NCBI GenBank assembly: GCA_964035545.1
Contig: OZ037766.1
Coordinates: 19,061,581 to 19,125,580, forward strand
DNA from: Bugula neritina
Lineage: Eukaryota; Bryozoa; Gymnolaemata; Cheilostomatida; Bugulidae
Direction: 5' to 3'
DNA: 64,000 bases
Below are positions 57,655 through 64,000 of the stretch, one piece after another. The notes beneath the pieces were generated by a model that saw only the letters and a list, made by a program, of their open reading frames with translations, had not been told where the DNA came from and did not search any database. Each line of letters opens with the position of its first letter. The stretch's first letter is position 1. Made by a program: the position numbers and the translations under genes.

Positions 57655-60600
57655 ATGGGCGATGAAGAAGTTCAGCAACAAATAATTGTGCATAGGAATG
57701 CACCCAGAATCGAACCACCAGGTGAGATCGTTTTGAATTGTGAGCGTGAGCAAAACTTCAGAAGATTTAAAAGCCGGTGGCAGTCGTTTTACATTCTGTC
57801 TAGACTTTCGGAGGAAAGTGATGAGTACCAGAGAGCATTGCTATTATATACAATTGGTGATGATGCATGCCGAGTGGTAGAGTCAAGTCACAAATATCAG
57901 AATGATAAGAGTCTAGCAGCGATAATAGACATTTTGGAGCAATACTGTGTAGGAGAACGAAATATAGTGCACGAACGTTATAAATTTAATACAAGGTGTC
58001 AATTACAAGGAGAGAATTTTGATGCTTTTTACTCAGAATTACGTGCGCTAGCGGATAAATGTAGATTTAATTACCGACCTGCCACTGATGAGGCACCAGC
58101 ACCATTTGATGAGATGCTGAGAGATCAAATTGTTTTAGGAATTAGAGATGACTCTCTTAGAAAGAAATTGATTTCTCAAGGTAACACTTTAACACTAGAC
58201 CAGGCAGTACGTATTTGTAGGAGCAGTGAAGTCACTTCGACCGTGATGCAAAGTGTAACACAAGGAGCAAGCTCAGGGTCTGTAGATGCTATAAGTAAAG
58301 CACAAAGCAGATACCCTAATTATAAGCAAAGCAAGCCAAGTCGTACACACAAGCAGGGAAGTGCTGTCCAGCTGCCAGTTAACTCTCAGATGTACAAGCC
58401 TACAAACAGCCAGGATCATTGTAAAAGGTGCGGTAGGGAACCACATTCAAAAGCGGAATGCCCAGCTAAGGATGCTCAATGCAGGAAGTGCAAGAAAGTG
58501 GGCCACTTCCAGCGGCAATGCAGAAGTAGATCCATCCAGGAAGTGACCGAAGCAGGTAGTGACGAGAGTATAATGTTCACAGGAGAGTTCAAGATAGAAA
58601 ATCTAACTGTGGATGCTTGGAAAGCTGAAGTAGCAGTAAATGGTAACCCTACTACTTTCAAGCTCGATACAGGTGCAGATGGTACAGTTGTCAGCGACGA
58701 ACTACCTTGGCTGTCTAAAATTTCACTGCAAACTACAGGAGTCCGCTTATATGGACCTGGAGGAAAGCAACTCCAAGTCTTAGGAACTTTTGAGGCAGAT
58801 CTTCAATATAAAAGTCAGAAGTACAAGGAGACAGCCTACGTAATTCAAAATCAGTCAACCTCTCTACTCAGTAGAACTGCTTGTGAAAAGTTAGGACTGA
58901 TAACATGCCAAGTAAAGCAGCAAGGGGAAATAACCAAAGACGTCCACACAGGCTTCTCAAAGCTATTTAAAGGCCTTGGAGCACTCAAGGGATACTCATA
59001 CAGAATATCACTAATTCCAGATTACCAGCCAACATGCATCTACACTCCAAGGAAAATTCCCATTCCATTACGAGACAAAACCAAGAAAAAGCTAGATGAG
59101 ATGGCACAACAAGGAGTTATCTCTCCCGTAACAGAAGCTACAGAGTGGTGTAGTGGAATGGTCCTAGTCCTCAAACCATCAGGAGATGTACGCGTCTGTG
59201 TGGACCTGACTGGCCTGAATAAAGCAGTTAGAAGGGAAATCTATCCAATGCCAGCAGTCGATGAAAGTATTGGACTGTTGGGGGCAAGTAAAATCTTCTC
59301 AAAGCTGGATGCCAATAGTGGGTTCTGGCAAATACACTTGGACAAGGAGTCAAGAAAACTGACTACCTTCCTCACACCTTTTGGCCGGTTCTGTTTCAAC
59401 AGACTTCCATTTGGCATATCTAGTGCACCGGAGATCTTTTCTCGAGCTATGTGCAGACTACTAGGCGACATAGAGAATGTCATCTGCCACATGGACGATA
59501 TTCTAGTTCATGGTAAAGATGCAGAAAGCCACGATAAAACCTTAAAGCTGGTTTTAAGCAGACTGGAAGAAGCAGGACTCACATTGAATGAAGACAAGTG
59601 TGAGATTGGCCAAGCTCAAGTGAAGTTTTTAGGCCACATTATAGATGCTAAAGGAGTCAGCCCTGACCCGGATAAAGTCGCATCAATACGTGACTTTCCA
59701 GCCCCTACCTGTAAGACAGAGTTGAGACGACTAAATGGTATGCTGAATCAGCTAGCTAAGTTTATCTCTCACCTGTCTGAAATCACAGCTCCCATGAGAG
59801 AGTTACTGAAGGAAAGTAAAGCTTGGACATGGAATCAACCTCAAGAGGAAGCTTTCCAAAAGGTAAAGCAAACACTGATGTCTGCTCAGGTCATAGCACA
59901 CTATGATCCCAAGCTGAAAACAATTGTTGCCACTGATGCTAGCAACACTGGACTTGGAGCTGCTATGTTTCAAATACAAAAGGATGGGACAAGGAGGCCA
60001 GTATACTATGCATCAAGGTCTTTAACCTCAGTGGAACAAAATTACGCCGCAATAGAAAAGGAGGCATTGGCAATGGCTTGGGCATGCAACAAGCTTGATC
60101 AGTTTTTAAGAGGATTACCTTTCACTCTAGAGACGGATCACAAGCCTTTGGTTAGGCTTATGGGTGTAAAAGATTTAGACCAAGTGCCAGCCAGGATTCT
60201 CCGATTGAGACTGCGGCTCATGAGGTATGCTCCACAAATAGAGTATATCCCAGGGTCTCGCAACCACGTAGCAGATGCATTGTCGCGAGCACCCTCTGGT
60301 ATACCATCTCGCATAGATGTGATGCTGGTTGAAGAGCTAGAAGCTAGCACTTCCATTATACCTTCGATAGATCCGATGATCGAAGAAATCAAGGAGGCAC
60401 AACAATTAGATGCTGTGTGCCAAGAGGTCCAGAATCTCATCATAAAAGGATGGCCTACATATAAAACAGATGCCCACACAGCAGTACACCCTTACTGGGA
60501 TGTCAAAGGACATTTGACACAATCTAAAGGCCTTCTCTTATATGATCAGCGGCTAGTCATCCCTAGCAACCTAAGACTAAAACTGCTTGACCGCATTCAC

Positions 60601-61707
60601 CAGGCCCATCAAGGAATAGTAAAATGCCAGGCAAGAGCCAGAAGAGCTATCTGGTGGCCGGGAATGTCTAAACAAATAAAAGAAATGGTACAGGGGTGTC
60701 GACAGTGCAGAATTAACTCACCGACCCCGGTGGAGCCTCTGCAGCCATCCACCTTGCCGTCTAAACCCTGGATAAAGTTAGGTGCAGACCTGTTCGAGTT
60801 CCAGAAAAAGAACTATCTGTTAGTGGTCGATTACCATAGCAGATACATAGAAGTTAGGAGATTAGACTCACTGTCTTCAGCATTCACTGTGGACAAAGTT
60901 AAATCCATCTTCTCAACTCATGGAATTCCCGAGGTAGTCATTTCTGACAATGGACCTCAGTTCAGCTCTAGGGAGTTCCAAGAATTTGCCAAGAGTTATG
61001 GTTTTCAACACGTGACTAGCTCTCCAAAATATCCAAAAGCCAATGGCGAAGCTGAGAGAGCGGTAGGAACAGTAAAGCGTCTGTGGAGCAAAACTACAGA
61101 TCCATACCTAAGCCTATTAACCTATAGAGCTACCCCACTCGAAAACGGATTCACTCCTTCAGAACTTTTGATGAACAGGCTACTTCGAACTACTCTACCC
61201 TCCATGCCTGAAACCCGAGTGGTTCACAAGCCACCAAACATTGCTGAGAAGGAACAACACATAAATCTAAGGACCATGAATAACTACAACCAACGGCACA
61301 AAGCCACTCTGTTGCCTGAACTTTCTCAAGGTTCACCCGTCTATGTCAGAGACACTAAGAAACAGGGCACAGTTCTGGCAAGTGTAGCTCCACACTCATA
61401 CACGGTTAAAACTGAAACAGGAGTTATACGCCGAAACAGAAGTGCGTTGGTAGATCTTCGGGAAGAGGACCCCGTGGTGCTTGAACCAAATGCTCCTCCG
61501 CCGGTTCCTATGGGTGCAGAGGTGCTTGGTCCAAAAGCTAACAAAAAAGCCAATCCATCAGGAACGCAGGCACCCGGAACATTGGTCGCAGAGGGCTCGG
61601 GTACGTCTTTAACCCATACAGCCAGTCCAACGGTTCCGGGTAGGTTTTGTGCTCTATCCAGAGAGCGAAGATTGCCCCGGAGATTTGATGACTATGTGAT
61701 GAATTAA
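57655..61707 (+). CDS. Gag-Pol polyprotein of Ty3/Gypsy retrotransposon
   Basis: One uninterrupted 1,350-residue frame makes the particle and replication proteins of the element, with Gag and Pol fused without a frameshift. Residues 1-250 are capsid-like. Two zinc knuckles, both C-X2-C-X4-H-X4-C, lie at 256-269 and 276-289. The protease active site is D338-T-G-A. Reverse transcriptase spans about 465-665 with VRVCVDLTGLN (512-522) and catalytic HMDD (612-615), where most relatives have Tyr or Phe before the M/X-D-D. RNase H shows D761, E801, D828 and D874. The integrase zinc finger has H982, H985, C1015 and C1018, and the core triad is D1045, D1098 and E1134, with the D-35-E spacing intact. 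A basic tail follows. All catalytic residues looked for are present, so the protein is probably functional. The ATG lies 24 bp after the LTR. Confidence 0.96.
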   Translation: MGDEEVQQQIIVHRNAPRIEPPGEIVLNCEREQNFRRFKSRWQSFYILSRLSEESDEYQRALLLYTIGDDACRVVESSHKYQNDKSLAAIIDILEQYCVGERNIVHERYKFNTRCQLQGENFDAFYSELRALADKCRFNYRPATDEAPAPFDEMLRDQIVLGIRDDSLRKKLISQGNTLTLDQAVRICRSSEVTSTVMQSVTQGASSGSVDAISKAQSRYPNYKQSKPSRTHKQGSAVQLPVNSQMYKPTNSQDHCKRCGREPHSKAECPAKDAQCRKCKKVGHFQRQCRSRSIQEVTEAGSDESIMFTGEFKIENLTVDAWKAEVAVNGNPTTFKLDTGADGTVVSDELPWLSKISLQTTGVRLYGPGGKQLQVLGTFEADLQYKSQKYKETAYVIQNQSTSLLSRTACEKLGLITCQVKQQGEITKDVHTGFSKLFKGLGALKGYSYRISLIPDYQPTCIYTPRKIPIPLRDKTKKKLDEMAQQGVISPVTEATEWCSGMVLVLKPSGDVRVCVDLTGLNKAVRREIYPMPAVDESIGLLGASKIFSKLDANSGFWQIHLDKESRKLTTFLTPFGRFCFNRLPFGISSAPEIFSRAMCRLLGDIENVICHMDDILVHGKDAESHDKTLKLVLSRLEEAGLTLNEDKCEIGQAQVKFLGHIIDAKGVSPDPDKVASIRDFPAPTCKTELRRLNGMLNQLAKFISHLSEITAPMRELLKESKAWTWNQPQEEAFQKVKQTLMSAQVIAHYDPKLKTIVATDASNTGLGAAMFQIQKDGTRRPVYYASRSLTSVEQNYAAIEKEALAMAWACNKLDQFLRGLPFTLETDHKPLVRLMGVKDLDQVPARILRLRLRLMRYAPQIEYIPGSRNHVADALSRAPSGIPSRIDVMLVEELEASTSIIPSIDPMIEEIKEAQQLDAVCQEVQNLIIKGWPTYKTDAHTAVHPYWDVKGHLTQSKGLLLYDQRLVIPSNLRLKLLDRIHQAHQGIVKCQARARRAIWWPGMSKQIKEMVQGCRQCRINSPTPVEPLQPSTLPSKPWIKLGADLFEFQKKNYLLVVDYHSRYIEVRRLDSLSSAFTVDKVKSIFSTHGIPEVVISDNGPQFSSREFQEFAKSYGFQHVTSSPKYPKANGEAERAVGTVKRLWSKTTDPYLSLLTYRATPLENGFTPSELLMNRLLRTTLPSMPETRVVHKPPNIAEKEQHINLRTMNNYNQRHKATLLPELSQGSPVYVRDTKKQGTVLASVAPHSYTVKTETGVIRRNRSALVDLREEDPVVLEPNAPPPVPMGAEVLGPKANKKANPSGTQAPGTLVAEGSGTSLTHTASPTVPGRFCALSRERRLPRRFDDYVMN

Positions 61708-61870
61708 CATCCAGACGATCTAACCACGGAGACACTCGTACCTTCTATGGAACAATCATAAAAATACATATTGTCATGCTTTTTCTCACTATTGTTAACC
61801 TTCACTTACTATTGTCAATCTTAATTAATAGCATACGTGATTACATATAAATGTTTTTTGTAACCCACTT
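61708..61870 (+). other. Gypsy 3' untranslated region
   Basis: AT-rich sequence between the gag-pol stop and the polypurine tract. It holds no reading frame of note and no envelope gene. Confidence 0.8.
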
Positions 61871-61881
61871 AGAAAGGGGGA
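61871..61881 (+). promoter_or_regulatory. Polypurine tract of the Gypsy element
   Basis: AGAAAGGGGGA, all purines, abuts the first base of the 3' LTR. This is the usual place for the primer of plus-strand DNA synthesis. Confidence 0.92.
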
Positions 61882-62026
61882 TGTTGTGTTGTTTGACTCG
61901 CTATTATTCACCGCGAGACTCGTTGAGCTCGAGGATTTTCCTACTAGCTAGAATTGAAATAAATCACGATAATTATCAGCTTAGACTCAATCCAACTTTG
62001 TTGTACTCTTACGCACCAATCACACA
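61882..62026 (+). repeat. Gypsy 3' LTR (145 bp)
   Basis: Same length and ends as the 5' LTR, with three substitutions. AATAAA lies at 61,958-61,963 and probably directs polyadenylation of the element RNA. Confidence 0.96.
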
Positions 62027-62031
62027 GTGTT
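62027..62031. other. Gypsy target-site duplication GTGTT (right)
   Basis: Directly follows the 3' LTR terminal ATCACACA; the foldback arm resumes with AGCTACCAAAC. Confidence 0.92.
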
Positions 62032-62253
62032 AGCTACCAAACAGTCCCAATCTGCAATTGCCCACGTTTATATGAACTTATTCTCGACCCGGTCGAGCTC
62101 ACACCTGACTGGGCCGTATCATTTGTGAAATGTCATTTTTAGAAATGTCTTTTTTCTAAAAGTCAATTTATTAATTGTCAATTTGGGAATTGTCAATTTG
62201 GGAATTGTCTTTTTCGAAATAGGTGTTTTTGAATTGTCATTTGTGAAATGTCG
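62032..62253 (-). repeat. Foldback right arm, outer part (222 bp)
   Basis: This is the reverse complement of about 56,877-57,096, with about five substitutions and one 2-bp indel (CTAAAAGTC against the shorter left-arm form). It resumes exactly after the right GTGTT target copy and ends AAATGTCG at 62,253. Confidence 0.9.
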
Positions 62254-62301
62254 CGGATTCGGATAGGGACAGTGATATCTATATGATCGTTTTCTTGAAT
62301 C

Positions 62302-63012
62302 ATGGTTCGTGGAGCTAAATCAGCCACTAATTCAACTAGTGAATCTACACCCGATTCATCTATCCATGGAAAGTTAGATCAGATCTTAGCAAGACTAAAT
62401 GACTTTGATAGTAGGTTGAAAAAAGTAGAAATTGAACAGGCTGAAGTAATTAAAACCTGCAAATTTTTGAGCAAAAAATTTGATGATATCAAATTACTAA
62501 GAAATGAAATGAAGTGTTTCCTAAAAGATTTTCCAGATGTGAAAGACCGTGTGGATCAACTAGAATTTCAAGACCGTAAAAAACAGTTGACATTAAATGG
62601 AATACCACAAAAATCTGGAGAGAACTTACTACATGCCATGAAAGTTATGAGTGAAAAACTAAAGTGCGAACTTCAACCCTACTATGACATAGACTCAATT
62701 TTTAGAGTCAAGACATCTGATAAAGCTATAATTAAATTTATTCACGCTCATAAACATGACAAGTCCTTTGGATCATTTAAAAAAAACCCTCTAAATGCAA
62801 CAGACTTAGGTTTTAAAGACAACTCTAAGCTCTACATAAATGAAGTGCTGAGCAAACCTCAAGCTGCTCTTTTTCATGAGACTCGCATGTTCAAAAAAGA
62901 ACATATATACTGTTTTGCATGGACATCAAACCAAAGAATCTTCCTAAGGAAAGACAGTCATAGTAATGCAATACAGATCAATTCGACAGATGATTTAGAT
63001 GACCTCGCTTAA
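62302..63012 (+). CDS. LINE ORF1 protein with coiled coil and FP-C-like end
   Basis: This 236-residue protein probably binds the element RNA as a chaperone in the ribonucleoprotein particle. A serine/threonine-rich start (1-22) is followed by a heptad-like, charged and hydrophobic stretch at about 24-90 that should form a coiled coil and drive oligomerisation. The central QLTLNGIP (95-102) and DIDSIFRVK (129-137) match the conserved core of many invertebrate LINE ORF1 proteins. The end, with KLYINE (176-181) and FAWTSNQRIFLRKD (205-218), resembles the C-terminal domain shared with baculovirus FP proteins. No zinc knuckle is seen. The frame is intact. The ATG at 62,302 is the first in frame, and ORF2 starts 62 bp after the stop. 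Family recognition is from memory of conserved motifs, not a search. Confidence 0.82.
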   Translation: MVRGAKSATNSTSESTPDSSIHGKLDQILARLNDFDSRLKKVEIEQAEVIKTCKFLSKKFDDIKLLRNEMKCFLKDFPDVKDRVDQLEFQDRKKQLTLNGIPQKSGENLLHAMKVMSEKLKCELQPYYDIDSIFRVKTSDKAIIKFIHAHKHDKSFGSFKKNPLNATDLGFKDNSKLYINEVLSKPQAALFHETRMFKKEHIYCFAWTSNQRIFLRKDSHSNAIQINSTDDLDDLA

Positions 63013-63074
63013 ACACATGATTACTCCATATCCTCTGATTTTTAATTTCTGTAACTATATTTTTTTTCAAATTC
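63013..63074 (+). other. Spacer between LINE ORF1 and ORF2
   Basis: A 62-bp AT-rich gap with a T-run (TTTTTTTT near 63,060). ORF2 would have to be translated by reinitiation or an internal start; the sequence does not show which. Confidence 0.6.
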
Positions 63075-64000
63075 ATGGAAGCACACCTAAACTGTGATCA
63101 ATACACGCCAGAACAGTTTAGAAATAATATAAAAAATAATTCCAATTTTCTTACTATTTTGAATGGAAATGTACAAAGCCTTCGTAGAAATTTTGATTCC
63201 CTAGAAACATTTATGTTTAGTGTCCCTAAACCTTTTGATGTTGTTTGTATTACTAAAAGTTTTCTTTATGATAATGAAGTACATAATTTTCCCATAAATG
63301 ATTATGTTTTTATAGGCAAGCAGAGACAGAGTAAAGGAGGTGGTGTCGGGGCCTATGTGCGCAGTAGTGCTGTGGCTGAAGTCAAGGAAAGTCGAGCACT
63401 TTTTGCAGGCAGTGAATCTTTACATCTGGAGCTAAAGGGTGGTCTCTTTCGGTGCTTTGGGAGTGGTCTTCACCTCACAATCATTTACAGGCAACCGTCG
63501 GCAGACATTGGAGCTTTTCTCTCTGACCTGGAGCAGTACATCAGTTCTTCTAATTTTCCACATCATTTCATACTAGGTGATATCAATATCGACACTCTTA
63601 AATTTGATCCTGTGAGTACATCTTACCTCAACATCCTATCCTGCTCTCGTTTTATAAATTCAATTCAGATTTCTACACGATACGATTCTTGCTTAGATCA
63701 TATAAATGTTAATTTTTATGATAAATTCTTAACATCTGGAACAATAACAACAAGCATAGCAGATCACTTGCCTACTTTTATCAAAATAGAAAATTTAACT
63801 AACTATTTTAATATAACTAAATCTACAAACATTAGAAACTATAAGAAAATAAATGAAGAACTATTTTTGAAAGATATTTTTAAAGTAGACTGGAACTCCG
63901 AAGTATATGCCAAGAAAGATGTGAATTCTAGGTATGGCAGTTTCTTTAAAATATTTATGGATTTATGCAATAAACATGCTCCATTAGTAAAATTCTCAAC
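63075..64000 (+). CDS. LINE ORF2, N-terminal AP-type endonuclease (partial at window end)
   Basis: The frame is open from the ATG at 63,075 to the window edge (308 codons) and encodes the endonuclease that nicks target DNA to prime reverse transcription. Motifs in order are NGNVQSLR (30-37), the ITKSFL position (59-64), GGGVGAYVRSS (88-98), YRQPS (138-142), LGDINID (167-173, with D169 and N171), CLDHI (206-210) and the final ADH (229-231, with D230 and H231). These match the APE-type endonuclease domain of LINEs. The third residue of the ITETWL-type motif, normally the metal-binding glutamate, is lysine (K61), which would be expected to cripple cleavage. The rest is well kept. The first in-frame ATG was taken as start. 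RT would follow beyond the window. Confidence 0.85.
   Translation, partial: MEAHLNCDQYTPEQFRNNIKNNSNFLTILNGNVQSLRRNFDSLETFMFSVPKPFDVVCITKSFLYDNEVHNFPINDYVFIGKQRQSKGGGVGAYVRSSAVAEVKESRALFAGSESLHLELKGGLFRCFGSGLHLTIIYRQPSADIGAFLSDLEQYISSSNFPHHFILGDINIDTLKFDPVSTSYLNILSCSRFINSIQISTRYDSCLDHINVNFYDKFLTSGTITTSIADHLPTFIKIENLTNYFNITKSTNIRNYKKINEELFLKDIFKVDWNSEVYAKKDVNSRYGSFFKIFMDLCNKHAPLVKFS

Larger units (their letters stand above)
57486..62026 (+). mobile_element. Complete Ty3/Gypsy LTR retrotransposon (4,541 bp)
   Basis: The element has all expected parts in order: a 145-bp 5' LTR, a primer-binding site directly after it, one long gag-pol reading frame, a polypurine tract and a 145-bp 3' LTR. It is flanked by the 5-bp direct repeat GTGTT at 57,481-57,485 and 62,027-62,031. 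The LTRs differ at three positions of 145 (about 2%), so the insertion is fairly young. It sits inside the right arm of a foldback element and therefore arrived later. No envelope gene is present. The domain order protease, RT, RNase H, integrase is that of Ty3/Gypsy, not Copia. Confidence 0.96.
56877..62253. mobile_element. Foldback (long inverted repeat) element, split by a Gypsy insertion
   Basis: A left arm at 56,877-57,277 is the reverse complement of 57,305-57,485 joined to 62,032-62,253, with a 27-bp loop at 57,278-57,304. Without the Gypsy insertion the element is about 830 bp long. By eye the arms differ by about seven substitutions and one 2-bp indel over about 401 bp, roughly 98% identity. 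The outer part of each arm is made of degenerate 14-15-bp subrepeats of the type GACAATTCCCAAATT. No protein is encoded, so it would need a transposase supplied in trans. This structure resembles foldback-type or MITE-like DNA elements; the superfamily cannot be assigned. No clean target duplication was found at the outer ends. Confidence 0.85.
62254..64000 (+). mobile_element. Non-LTR retrotransposon (LINE), 5' part, runs off the window
   Basis: Two consecutive reading frames have the layout of a two-ORF LINE: an RNA-binding-type ORF1 and an ORF2 beginning with an AP-type endonuclease. The 48 bases before ORF1 (62,254-62,301) lie between the foldback end and the ORF1 start, so the 5' untranslated region is either very short or was cut when the foldback element landed. 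Reverse transcriptase and the 3' end lie beyond base 64,000. The clade (Jockey/CR1-like or other) cannot be fixed without the RT. Confidence 0.85.

Noticed and set aside
58361-61553. Small open frames on both strands within gag-pol
   Set aside because: They overlap the intact 1,350-codon frame and show no features of their own.
61538-61735. Envelope-like gene after pol
   Set aside because: Only 174 bp separate the pol stop from the 3' LTR, and the frame here is antisense to the Gag-Pol tail; the element has no envelope gene.
56863-62270. GATAGGGG / GATAGGGA as the foldback target duplication
   Set aside because: The two octamers lie at different distances from the element ends and are not identical, so they do not prove a duplication.
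1-64000. An undescribed defence, biosynthetic or toxin system
   Set aside because: All coding sequence found belongs to retrotransposons, and no cluster of non-transposon genes exists in the window.

Overview
The window is eukaryotic nuclear DNA, most likely from an invertebrate animal. The evidence is a very large simple satellite array, a Ty3/Gypsy LTR retrotransposon with a fused Gag-Pol, a long hairpin (foldback) DNA element, and a non-LTR retrotransposon whose ORF1 has an FP-C-like end and whose ORF2 begins with an AP-type endonuclease. I see no host gene, rRNA, tRNA or bacterial-type operon. The species cannot be named from the sequence.

Layout. (1) Bases 1 to about 51,107 are one head-to-tail satellite with a 10-bp half unit and an approximate 20-bp unit, ACTGCAACATACTGAAATAC. 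Its variants are arranged in multi-kilobase, nearly identical segments that recur at offsets of 1,887/1,897, 2,618, 3,459, 3,764/3,814, 7,866 and 8,742 bp, so the array has grown by repeated unequal exchange of long blocks. (2) At 51,108-51,856 a 749-bp TG...CA insertion with a 5-bp target duplication interrupts the array; I read it as a solo LTR. (3) From 51,857 to about 55,258 the same satellite continues and becomes progressively more diverged, which looks like the edge of the array. (4) About 55,259-56,804 is a decayed gag-protease piece of a different Gypsy-type element. (5) At 56,877-62,253 lies a foldback element of about 0.83 kb with 0.4-kb arms that are about 98% identical. Its right arm is split by a complete Gypsy element (57,486-62,026; two 145-bp LTRs, primer site, 1,350-aa Gag-Pol, polypurine tract, 5-bp target duplication). 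(6) From 62,254 to the window end is the 5' part of a non-LTR retrotransposon: a complete ORF1 and the endonuclease part of ORF2, which runs off the window.

The genes present serve only the elements that carry them. The window reads as the border of a large satellite block, probably heterochromatin, with a nest of transposable elements beside it. The many long open frames on the minus strand of the satellite are a by-product of the repeat, because a 10-bp unit without stops is open in all three minus frames; I do not annotate them as genes. I did not find an undescribed multi-gene system. The most unusual material is the satellite itself: its helical-turn period, its frame-independent open minus strand, and its layered higher-order organisation. 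Next in interest are the nested, well-dated insertions at the right end.
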